From NCBI GenBank assembly GCA_034432935.1, contig DAOUBD010000048.1:47611-111610 (forward strand): a stretch of 64,000 bases of DNA, read 5' to 3'. Numbering within the stretch: position 1 is the first letter of the stretch; each line of letters opens with the position of its first letter. Below, piece by piece: positions 25,272 to 32,931 of the stretch. The position numbers and the translations under genes were made by a program. The notes beneath the pieces are model-generated. The model saw only the letters and a program-made list of their open reading frames with translations, was not told the DNA's origin and did no database searches. The DNA is from DAOUAG01 sp034432935. Lineage in GTDB: Bacteria > Chloroflexota > Dehalococcoidia > SM23-28-2 > RBG-16-64-32.

Positions 25272-26324
25272 GTGAAGCGAGACCTGATCCTTGTTGGCAT
25301 ACTGTGGCTCATCCTCATCGCCATAGGCGAGTACCTGGTACTGACCATCGATGTCCACCCCCTGGCCAAATCGGACAAGGGCGCCGACATCGAGGATGCC
25401 TTCCGCATCCTGTTGGTGATGGCCATGCCGGTATTCACGATGGTGGTGGCGGTGCTCATCTACACGGTGCTCAGGCACCGGGCGAGCGGGCCTGGGGTGC
25501 CGGAGGACGGCCCGGCCATCACCGGCCAGGGCGCCGTGCCGGTGGCCTGGTTCGCCATCACGGCGGCCCTGACCATGGTGGTGATGGTGTTCCCGGGCCT
25601 CACCAGCCTGTCGAATGTCATCGAAGACCCGGCCCCGGAGCTGATGGTGGATGTGAGAGGCGCCCAGTGGACGTGGCTCATCGACTATCCGGAAGAAGGG
25701 ATCCAGAACCAGCGGGAGCTCGTGCTGCCCGTGGACCGGACGGTGCGCTTCAACGTCACCAGCCTGGACGTCCTGCACTCCTTCTGGATTCCCGCCTTTG
25801 CCATGAAGATCGACGCCGTCCCCGGCAAGACCACCGGCTTCACGTTGAAGCCCACCGAGGTGGGCTCCTTCCAAGACGACCCTCTCATGCGGGTGCAGTG
25901 CGCCGAGCTGTGCGGACTCTCCCACGGCCGGATGACCATCCCGGTGCGGGTGATCTCCCAGCAGGAGTTTCAGCAGTGGCTTAGTGAGACCAAGGCCACG
26001 CCGACGCCGGCTCCCGCTGGGGCCCAGGCCCAGACGGTGGAGGTATCGGCCCAGAACACCGCCTTCGACAAGTCCGAAATCCGTGTGAAGGCCGGCGGTC
26101 TGGTCACCGTTAAGGTGAGCAATAAGGAGACGGTGCCACACAACTGGGCGCTATACGAGAGCGAGAGCGCGGCCCTGAGCGGCGCCAAGGCCATCGCCGC
26201 TACGCAACTGAAGCCAGGGCCGTACGAGGATCAGGCTACTTTCGAGGCACCTAAGCCCGGCACCTACTTCTTCCGGTGCGATGCGCATCCTCAGCAGATG
26301 CGCGGGACGTTCGTGGTGGAGTAG
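25272..26324 (+). CDS. coxB: Cytochrome c oxidase subunit II fused to a C-terminal cupredoxin
   Basis: A 350-residue membrane protein. Three hydrophobic segments (about 5-26, 46-66, 92-112) precede the CuA domain: H169, C210, C214, H218 and M221 (CAELCGLSHGRM). An additional plastocyanin-like domain occupies about 254-350 with likely copper ligands H290, C336, H339 and M343. The usual subunit II ends after the CuA domain or carries a cytochrome c domain, so the added cupredoxin is unusual; it could receive electrons from a periplasmic donor. The GTG start at 25272 has GAGGAGG about 12 bases upstream. It heads the operon continuing with subunits I, IV-like and III. Confidence 0.93.
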   Translation: MKRDLILVGILWLILIAIGEYLVLTIDVHPLAKSDKGADIEDAFRILLVMAMPVFTMVVAVLIYTVLRHRASGPGVPEDGPAITGQGAVPVAWFAITAALTMVVMVFPGLTSLSNVIEDPAPELMVDVRGAQWTWLIDYPEEGIQNQRELVLPVDRTVRFNVTSLDVLHSFWIPAFAMKIDAVPGKTTGFTLKPTEVGSFQDDPLMRVQCAELCGLSHGRMTIPVRVISQQEFQQWLSETKATPTPAPAGAQAQTVEVSAQNTAFDKSEIRVKAGGLVTVKVSNKETVPHNWALYESESAALSGAKAIAATQLKPGPYEDQATFEAPKPGTYFFRCDAHPQQMRGTFVVE

Positions 26325-26354
26325 GCGCATGGGCCCGGAAGGAGTGAGGGACTG

Positions 26355-28229
26355 ATGGCGATGGCGGAGAGGCCGGCGTCCGGCGGCATCTGGCTGGCGT
26401 TCGTGCCCCTGCTGCGGGGCGTCTTGTGGGGAGCCATCGGCTTTGGCATCGGCGCCGGCATCGTGGCCGTGGGCAGGGCCCTCGGCGGCCACAGCGCCTG
26501 GGACGTCGAGCTAAGCATGGTCATCGGCTACATCTTCGGTCTGGTCGGCTGGCTCCTAGGCATCGGCGTGTGGGACCGCTGGGCCAGAGAGTGGCTCGGC
26601 TGGCCGGTGAAGGAGGGCGTGTCGGGCTGGCAACGCTACTTCGCCTTCACGACCGACCACAAGGTCATCGGCATCCAGTACCTGGTGACCTTCCTTCTTC
26701 TCTTCCTCCTGGCCGGGCTCTTCGCCATGCTGATCCGGCTGGAGCTGCTAACGCCGGAGAAGCAGGTGCTCAGCGACGGCATGTACAACCGTGTGATGAG
26801 CCTGCACGGGATCATCATGGTGGCTGTGGCCGTCGCCGCCGTGATCGGCGGGTTCGGCAACTACTTTGTGCCCATTCTCATCGGGGCGGAGGATGTCGCT
26901 TTCCCCCGCCTCAACGCCCTCAGCTACTGGCTGGTCCCCCCGGTGGCGGTGCTGCTCCTGGCAGCGCAGGCCGTTGGCGGCTGGGACTCCGGTTGGACGG
27001 CCTATCCTCCCTTGAGCGAACGCAACGCGGCGGGTCAGATCTTCTTCAACCTGGCCATCATTACCTTCGGCCTGTCCTCCATCCTGGGCGGCTTGAACTT
27101 TCTGGTTACGATAACGTTCCTGCGGGCCAAGGGGATGACCTGGGGCCGCCTGCCCATCTTCGTTTGGTCCATGTTCGCTGCGGCCATACTGGCGCTGACC
27201 TTCACCCAGTTCTTCGCCGCGGCCGTGCTTTTCGTGACGCTGGACCGGGTGGCCGGCACCTCCTTTTTCAAAGCCAGCGAGGGCGGCGCGCCCCTCCTCT
27301 ATCAGCACGTCTTCTGGTTCTATTCGCACCCCGCCGTCTACATCTTTGTCCTGCCCGGGTTCGGGCTGACCTTGGAGATCCTGGCCCACTTCTCCCGGAA
27401 GCCCCTTTTCGCCTATAAGTGGGCGGTAGGCGGTTTCCTGGGCATCGTCGGCGTCAGTGGCATCGTGTGGGCCCACCATATGTTCGTCAGCGGCATGAGC
27501 GAGCGGTTGTTGGCCCCCTTCTTGGTGACCACGGAGATCATCTCGGTGCCCACGGGCCTCGTCTTCCTGTCGGCCTTAGGCACCATCTGGATGGGGCGGT
27601 TATGGCTCAAGACGCCGATGCTCTTCGCCCTAGGGGTGGTGTTCAACTTCCTCATTGGGGGCGTAACCGGCATCTTCTTGGCCGATGTTCCCACCGACAT
27701 CAACCTTTCGGATACCTACTTCGTGGTGGCGCACTTCCACTACACCATCATCGGCGCCGAGATCTTCGCCCTCTTCGGGGGCATCTACTACTGGTTCCCC
27801 AAGATCACCGGGCGGATGTACAACGAGTTCCTGGGGAAGCTGCACTTCTGGCTGATGTTCCTTGGTTTCAACGCCACCTTCCTGCCCATGTTCTGGGTAG
27901 GGGTGCACGGCATGAACCGGCGGATCCCCACCTACACGGCCGACCTTCAGGACGTTAACACCGTCATTAGCATCATGGGGTTCACTCTGGGCAGCAGCTT
28001 CTTGATCTTCCTGGCGAACATCCTGTACTCAGCGCTGCGCGGCGAAAAGGCAGCGGAGGACCCCTGGCACGCCCGTACCCTGGAGTGGCGCGTGTCATCG
28101 CCGCCGCCTGTGGAGAACTTCCCGGCGCCACCAGTGGTGGTCGGCGGGCCATACGACTACGGCGTGCCGGGCGCCGCGGCCCATGGTGTCTTCGCGCCGG
28201 CCGGCGCCAGCGGGGAGGTGACGGCATGA
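26355..28229 (+). CDS. coxA: Cytochrome c oxidase subunit I (A2-type haem-copper oxidase) with variant K-channel
   Basis: A 624-residue polytopic protein carrying the haem a and haem-CuB site. Low-spin haem ligands are H151 and H462, the high-spin haem ligand is H460, CuB ligands are H325, H374 and H375, and cross-linking Y329. YSHPAVY (323-329) marks the A2 type, lacking the A1 glutamate. D-channel residues N169, D180 and N187 are kept. The position of the K-channel lysine (PTGxK in relatives) is V403, so the K-channel appears changed. About 90 residues with two extra membrane helices precede the canonical core. It couples O2 reduction to proton pumping in the cytoplasmic membrane. Confidence 0.95.
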   Translation: MAMAERPASGGIWLAFVPLLRGVLWGAIGFGIGAGIVAVGRALGGHSAWDVELSMVIGYIFGLVGWLLGIGVWDRWAREWLGWPVKEGVSGWQRYFAFTTDHKVIGIQYLVTFLLLFLLAGLFAMLIRLELLTPEKQVLSDGMYNRVMSLHGIIMVAVAVAAVIGGFGNYFVPILIGAEDVAFPRLNALSYWLVPPVAVLLLAAQAVGGWDSGWTAYPPLSERNAAGQIFFNLAIITFGLSSILGGLNFLVTITFLRAKGMTWGRLPIFVWSMFAAAILALTFTQFFAAAVLFVTLDRVAGTSFFKASEGGAPLLYQHVFWFYSHPAVYIFVLPGFGLTLEILAHFSRKPLFAYKWAVGGFLGIVGVSGIVWAHHMFVSGMSERLLAPFLVTTEIISVPTGLVFLSALGTIWMGRLWLKTPMLFALGVVFNFLIGGVTGIFLADVPTDINLSDTYFVVAHFHYTIIGAEIFALFGGIYYWFPKITGRMYNEFLGKLHFWLMFLGFNATFLPMFWVGVHGMNRRIPTYTADLQDVNTVISIMGFTLGSSFLIFLANILYSALRGEKAAEDPWHARTLEWRVSSPPPVENFPAPPVVVGGPYDYGVPGAAAHGVFAPAGASGEVTA

Positions 28230-28483
28230 ACGACGAAATGGGCAGCGAATGGCCGGTCAAGGACGCTACCCGCCTCAGCTACGACCGGGACATCGGCATC
28301 GGTTGGTGGATGGCGTTGTTCCTGGTGGCGGGCACCGTAGCGGAGTACATAGTAGCCACTAGCGTCACCTCTAACCTGTTGGTGATCATGCCTATGAACG
28401 TGCTGGAGGCGGCAGGTATCATGTGGTTCTTCATGCATGTGTACCGCCTGTGGCGGCACGGCGGGCACGGAGGCGAGGAGTAG
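28226..28483 (+). CDS. Small two-helix membrane protein, cytochrome oxidase subunit IV-like
   Basis: An 85-residue protein starting in an ATGA overlap with coxA. Two hydrophobic segments occur at about 25-46 and 51-70 (GWWMALFLVAGTVAEYIV and LLVIMPMNVLEAAGIMWFF). Size, position between subunits I and III and the two helices fit prokaryotic subunit IV/CtaF-type proteins, but sequence similarity is not strong enough to name it firmly. Confidence 0.75.
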   Translation: MNDEMGSEWPVKDATRLSYDRDIGIGWWMALFLVAGTVAEYIVATSVTSNLLVIMPMNVLEAAGIMWFFMHVYRLWRHGGHGGEE

Positions 28484-28487
28484 GCCC

Positions 28488-29060
28488 ATGGCCCTAGCAG
28501 AGATAACCAGGCCGACGCCGCATCACGAGGAAGCCGCCCGGCCGGCGATGAACCAGATGGGCCTCTGGCTCTTCTTCATATCGGAGTCCTTCCTCTTCGC
28601 CGCCCTGGCCACCGGCCGCTTCTACCTGGCCGGCCTCGATCGTCCGCATGTGAACCAGCTTCTGGGCCTGATCATCACGTCGATCCTGCTCCTGAGCAGC
28701 TATTGCGCCTATCGGGCCGAGGCGGCTATGGCCCATGGCTACCGGGGAGAGTTCCAACGCTGGATCTCCTTTACCATTGTGCTGGGGTTGATCTTCGCCG
28801 GTGGCGTGGCCATCGAGTGGTCGACGGCGGAGTTCAGCATCCACGAGCCGTACGGGACGGCGTTCTTTTCTATGACAGGCCTGCACGCTTCGCACGTGCT
28901 GAGCGGCGTGGCGCTTCTGGCCATGGTCCTATATCTGTCGCTGCGGGGCCACTTCTCTGCCGGCAGCTATTGGGGCGTGGAAGCGGCCATAAAGTATTGG
29001 CACTTCGTAGACGTGGTCTGGGTGTTCTTCTACCCCATCCTGTACCTCATTGGCTGGTAG
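28488..29060 (+). CDS. coxC: Cytochrome c oxidase subunit III
   Basis: A 190-residue protein with five predicted membrane helices. The N-terminal LWLFFISESFLFAAL, the TGLHASHVLSGVALL segment and the terminal YWHFVDVVWVFFYPILYL are hallmarks of subunit III (haem-copper oxidase CtaE/CyoC family). The ATG at 28488 is four bases after the preceding stop; the longer frame upstream overlaps the small subunit. It lacks the first two helices of long subunit III forms, as in short bacterial versions. It stabilises the oxidase and guides protons to subunit I. Confidence 0.93.
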   Translation: MALAEITRPTPHHEEAARPAMNQMGLWLFFISESFLFAALATGRFYLAGLDRPHVNQLLGLIITSILLLSSYCAYRAEAAMAHGYRGEFQRWISFTIVLGLIFAGGVAIEWSTAEFSIHEPYGTAFFSMTGLHASHVLSGVALLAMVLYLSLRGHFSAGSYWGVEAAIKYWHFVDVVWVFFYPILYLIGW

Positions 29061-29589
29061 TTCGCTCCTCTGGGCTACGGTGCGTCCGCACCTTCCGCGG
29101 ACGGCGCTCTCGCTGGCGGCAGGCATTCTGCTGGCGGGCAGCGTAAGCGTCGCTTCCTGGTTCGCCCTCTCGGGGGGCCCGACGCGGTCGCCGCAGACGG
29201 TGGAGATTGTGATCCCGCCGGGGACAGCCGCGCGCATCGCCGAAGGGGCAACGGATTCGCCCATACCGCGGGACCTGAAGCTGGTGCGGGGCGATGTTCT
29301 GGTGGTGCGCAACGATGACAGCGTGGATCACCGGTTCGGGCCGTTCCTCGTGCCCAGTGGGCAGACCGTTTCGGTGCCGCAGCAGCAGGCGGGCAGCTCC
29401 GGCTTCCTCTGCACCTTCCATCCCTCTGGCGGGTTGGGGCTAACGGTGAAGAATCCAAACAATCCCCTGTGGATTCTCTTGCCTACCCTGATCCTGGGCT
29501 TCCCCTTCGGGGCCGTTATCGCCGTGGTCTGGGCTGTCTTCTCGCGGCTGGACACTGGCGGGCAGCCCCAGCCCGGCCTGACTGTTTAG
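29050..29589 (+). CDS. Membrane-anchored cupredoxin-like protein
   Basis: A 179-residue protein with an N-terminal membrane helix (about 16-40), a periplasmic cupredoxin-like domain and a C-terminal helix (about 142-166). Candidate copper ligands are the H of VDHRFGP and C and H of FLCTFHP. The TTG at 29050 overlaps coxC by 11 bases; a GTG at 29080 is an alternative and lies inside a hairpin (29079-29092). Placed directly after the oxidase genes, it may carry electrons or copper to the CuA domain. The role is inferred. Confidence 0.72.
   Translation: MAGSSLLWATVRPHLPRTALSLAAGILLAGSVSVASWFALSGGPTRSPQTVEIVIPPGTAARIAEGATDSPIPRDLKLVRGDVLVVRNDDSVDHRFGPFLVPSGQTVSVPQQQAGSSGFLCTFHPSGGLGLTVKNPNNPLWILLPTLILGFPFGAVIAVVWAVFSRLDTGGQPQPGLTV
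29079..29092 (+). promoter_or_regulatory. Hairpin GGTGCG-TC-CGCACC near the cupredoxin start
   Basis: The stem is the same as that of the hairpin at 25146-25159, with TC instead of GA in the loop, and both are followed by TT. The two copies bracket the oxidase genes. It covers the alternative GTG start of the cupredoxin and could affect its translation. Confidence 0.35.
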
Positions 29590-29945
29590 CCCTTGGCCGG
29601 GGCCTGGTGCCGCCGTTTCAGCCCCGTGTGGATGGCTTCCAGCAGGTCCTCCGGACCCGCGGCAACAACCCGGAGGTTGTAGTAGATATCGAGGAGGTTG
29701 TCCTGGAGGCGCACCTTGATGAGGAGGGCCGAGGGCACATGCTGCAGGATCCGACCTATGGCGGCCTCCTCCGAGTCTTCGATGATAATGGCGTCTGGCC
29801 TGAGGAGCGCCAGCTCGGCAGGGGCCGTCTCCGGGTCTGCACGGATAGAGGTCACCTCTAACCGGCGGTCGGAGTGCAGGAGATGTGCCAGTCCCTGGCC
29901 AAAGAGCGAGTTCACGTATAGCACAGCCACGCGGTCCTTGCGCAT
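29586..29945 (-). CDS. Degenerate receiver-domain protein (pseudo-receiver)
   Basis: A 119-residue single-domain protein with a CheY-like alpha/beta pattern (VAVLYVNSLFGQGLAHLL, RPDAIIIEDSEE, ALLIKVRL). Compared with the response regulator at 30103, the acidic pair at the start is replaced by V-N and the phospho-aspartate position is E56, so phosphorylation is unlikely. GAGTAGGAGGG precedes the ATG. Its stop overlaps the convergent cupredoxin stop by four bases. It probably acts by protein contact with the neighbouring two-component system or another regulator; this is inference. Confidence 0.7.
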   Translation of the reverse strand: MRKDRVAVLYVNSLFGQGLAHLLHSDRRLEVTSIRADPETAPAELALLRPDAIIIEDSEEAAIGRILQHVPSALLIKVRLQDNLLDIYYNLRVVAAGPEDLLEAIHTGLKRRHQAPAKG

Positions 29946-30102
29946 GACGCCCTCCTACTCAACTATCCTACCTGGGGCGCCGGGGCTCTGGCATCGATTG
30001 TCCGGTAGATGTCGGGATATACAGGTGTCCTGGGCGGGAGGGTCCATGAAGGAGACTCAGGGGGTGACCGGGTATAGCCCCAGATATACCAGCCCCAACC
30101 CG

Positions 30103-30786
30103 TTACGGCTCAGGGCCTTGCCTACGTGGCGGCTGTACCAGGCCCTCCCGGATGGCGTAGGCGGCGGCTTGCACGCGGTTCTCCAGGTGTAGCTTCTCCA
30201 AAATGTTGTGCAGGTGGTTCTTCACCGTGCCCTCAACGACGAAGAGCCGGGCGGCGATCTCAGCGTTCCCCAGCCCCTCGGCGACAAGCTGGAGCACTTC
30301 AAGTTCGCGTGCCGTAAGGTCCCATCCGGCCCGCTGCGAGGGTTGCCGCCAGGGCCGGCGCCGGAACTCTGACAGGAGCTTGCCGGCTACGGCCGGTGAG
30401 ATAGGAGTCTCGCCGCGCATTACGCCCCGAATCATCTGGAAGAGCTCGTCTGGGCGCAAGTCTTTCAGCAGATAGCCCTCTGCCCCGGCCTTGATGGCCT
30501 CGAAGAGATCATCGTCCTCGTCAGAAACGGTCAGGGCCACGATCTTCGTCTCGGGGCGCTTGGCCTTGATCTGGCGGGTGGCTTCCACGCCGCCGCAGAT
30601 AGGCATGTTGATGTCCATGAGAACGACGTCGGGCTGTTTGGCCAGCGCTTGCTGGACTGCCTCAAGCCCGTCGCTCGCCTCCCCCACCACCACCATGTCG
30701 GGCTCCTCGTCCAGAAGAGAGCGAACGCCCTTGCGGAAGAGAAGCTGATCGTCAACCAGCAGGACCTTAATCTCTTGTCCCTTCAT
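30103..30786 (-). CDS. NarL/FixJ-family response regulator
   Basis: A 227-residue regulator. The receiver domain (about 5-125) has acidic pair D12-D13, phosphoacceptor D58 (DVVLMDINMP), T/S in LTVSDED and K in YLLKD. The LuxR-type HTH is at about 155-215 (LTARELEVLQLVAEGLGNAEIA). The start codon (30786) lies inside the upstream histidine kinase gene, giving a 20-base overlap and strong translational coupling, so the two form a matched pair. Targets are unknown; NarX/NarL-like systems often answer respiratory signals. Confidence 0.92.
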   Translation of the reverse strand: MKGQEIKVLLVDDQLLFRKGVRSLLDEEPDMVVVGEASDGLEAVQQALAKQPDVVLMDINMPICGGVEATRQIKAKRPETKIVALTVSDEDDDLFEAIKAGAEGYLLKDLRPDELFQMIRGVMRGETPISPAVAGKLLSEFRRRPWRQPSQRAGWDLTARELEVLQLVAEGLGNAEIAARLFVVEGTVKNHLHNILEKLHLENRVQAAAYAIREGLVQPPRRQGPEP

Positions 30787-32794
30787 CTCCAACCTCCTGT
30801 TGCAAAGGCAGCGAAATGCGCACCACGGTACCCTCGCCCGGGGTAGAGCGGATTTCCAGCCCGCCTCCGACCTTTGTGATGCGCTCGCGCATCGTGCGGA
30901 CCCCGAAGCTATGAGTCTCCTCCCGCCGCAGGAAGTCCGGATCAAAGCCCTTCCCGTTGTCCTCAACGGAGATAACCATCTTGCTGCCCTCGCGCCCGAC
31001 CCGGACGCAGACGCTGGTGGCCTCTGCGTGCTTACGGACGTTGGTCAGGGCCTCTTGAACTACACGGATGAGCTGAACCTCGGCCTGGGGTGACAGAGGC
31101 GCCACAGGCTCGGTTTCTACGTACAGATCGGCCTGGATGCCAGACTGGCGGGCGAACTTGGCGAGATACTCCTTCAGAGTTCCGACGATGCCCACTCCTG
31201 GCGAGATCGTCTCCCTGAGGCCCAGGATGGCCTCTCGCACGTCGATGTAGGCCTCGTGGGCCAGGTTGGATATCTCATCGAGTTCGGCCTCCACGGTTGA
31301 GATGTCCTCACGCAACAAGGTGCGCTTGGCGGCTTGAGCCTTTAGATGGAGGTAGCCCAACACCTGAGCCAGACTGTCGTGCATCTCACGCGCCAGGTTG
31401 GCCCGTTCTTCCAAGACGGCCACATAGCGCTCGCGCTCCAGCAGCCGGCTGTTGTTGATGGCAATGGCTGCCATGTCGGCCAGAGCAGCCAGGAGCTCCT
31501 GCTGGCGGGCAGTGAATTCACGGTCCGGCAGCTTGGACACGCATAGCTCGCCGATGCGGGAGCGGCCCACCGCCAGCGGCGCCGAAAGGCGCTGGACCGG
31601 TCCGCTACCGTTCCGCATTGGGCAATGGTCGCCGGCGGGCTGAGCCCGGATGTCATCTGGCAAGGTCGCCAAGATCGAAGAGATGCCTCCCAGGGGCCTG
31701 CCGACCTGCGGTTGGGTCTCCTTGGGGCCGCTGTAGGCGGCGAGGAACATGCCGCCGCGGGGTTGGGCGAGGCAGATGGCAGCGGCCTCAGCCCCCAACA
31801 CGTCCCGGGCATGGCGCACGATGGAGCCGAGGATGATATTGATCTCTCGCAAGGACGTGATATCCAGGGCGATGTTGTAGAGCGCCTGGGCCTCCCGGCC
31901 ACGGCTGGCGACGTCTCCGAAGAGGCGCGCCGCCCGGACAGCCACGGCGATCTGGCTGCCGATGCTGGCCAGTAGCCTGTCGCTGCCGGGCGACCTCAAG
32001 CGTGACTTCTGATCGCCCAGCAGGCGCAGCGCCCCTAGGCGCTCGCCCTGGACCTCGAGGGCCACGCGGGCATAGGTCTGGTGCCGGGTCTCACCACCCG
32101 GCCGCCGCACGCTATCTATGGTGACGATACGGACGCTGGGGCCGTTGTCCTCCGAACCCTCCAGCTCGAGGCGGAGACTTTCCAACGCTTCCACGGACCC
32201 GCGGTCCCCGGCGACGATCCGGAGGGGGGCAGCCCCCGCGGCATCCGTCACAACCACCTCGCCCGCGCTAGAGCGCGTGACGCCGGTGACGCTGCGGAGG
32301 GCGCTAGCGATGGCGTCTTCGAGGTCCAGGCTGCCGCTGACCGCTCTGGCGACTGCGTTGACGGCGCTGAGCTCTTCGTTCCGGCACGCCATCCGGTTGT
32401 GCATGGTTGACAAATGGCGGAAGATCGTAAAGGAAAAGAGCACGACACCCGAAGCGATGACTCCAAAAGCGACCCAGTGCTCGGCCACCTCGCCCAAGCG
32501 GGGCTCGAGGAGGAGCATCGCGCAAACTTGGATCGATGCCAGGAAGAGGATTGGCAGGATAACAGCGATGAGGCGCAGCGTCCCAAGGCTCGGGCCTTCG
32601 TCGGCCTCCGTCCTCTGGCCAGGCCCGGCTTCCGGTTCGTCGGGCAGCTCCGTGCCGTCCAGGCGCGTTATCACTCTGGCCGCATCATCAATCATCGCTT
32701 GTGCCTCTACGGAGTGGCCCACCATCCATGCTAGATGAAACCGCAGGTTGGACGCATATATCCAGGGACACAGGTACGGTAAGATATAGGCCAT
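30767..32794 (-). CDS. GAF-domain sensor histidine kinase (NarX/DegS type, HisKA_3)
   Basis: A 675-residue sensor. Two membrane helices lie at about 75-95 and 105-125, followed by two GAF-like domains (about 160-290 and 310-460), the dimerisation/phosphorylation box LAREMHDSLAQVLGYLH with the H phosphosite, and the ATPase domain with EALTNVRKHAEATSV (N box) and DNGKGFD (G1). The ATG at 32794 is chosen because AAAAGGGGCGCA precedes it; an internal ATG at 32725 is possible. A CPM segment in the second GAF domain and a hydrophobic N-terminus could sense redox or small ligands. It is coupled to the response regulator by overlap. Confidence 0.88.
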   Translation of the reverse strand: MAYILPYLCPWIYASNLRFHLAWMVGHSVEAQAMIDDAARVITRLDGTELPDEPEAGPGQRTEADEGPSLGTLRLIAVILPILFLASIQVCAMLLLEPRLGEVAEHWVAFGVIASGVVLFSFTIFRHLSTMHNRMACRNEELSAVNAVARAVSGSLDLEDAIASALRSVTGVTRSSAGEVVVTDAAGAAPLRIVAGDRGSVEALESLRLELEGSEDNGPSVRIVTIDSVRRPGGETRHQTYARVALEVQGERLGALRLLGDQKSRLRSPGSDRLLASIGSQIAVAVRAARLFGDVASRGREAQALYNIALDITSLREINIILGSIVRHARDVLGAEAAAICLAQPRGGMFLAAYSGPKETQPQVGRPLGGISSILATLPDDIRAQPAGDHCPMRNGSGPVQRLSAPLAVGRSRIGELCVSKLPDREFTARQQELLAALADMAAIAINNSRLLERERYVAVLEERANLAREMHDSLAQVLGYLHLKAQAAKRTLLREDISTVEAELDEISNLAHEAYIDVREAILGLRETISPGVGIVGTLKEYLAKFARQSGIQADLYVETEPVAPLSPQAEVQLIRVVQEALTNVRKHAEATSVCVRVGREGSKMVISVEDNGKGFDPDFLRREETHSFGVRTMRERITKVGGGLEIRSTPGEGTVVRISLPLQQEVGDEGTRD

Positions 32795-32931
32795 TGCGCC
32801 CCTTTTCACTAAAGGCGCCCGCCATTGGGTTGATCGCCGGCCCTCCGTAGGCGCACAATGGCCAGCGGCGCACGTTGGCACGGGTGCCGGGCCCCGGCGC
32901 CAACCGCTGCGCTACTAGAGGAGGCCCCCAA

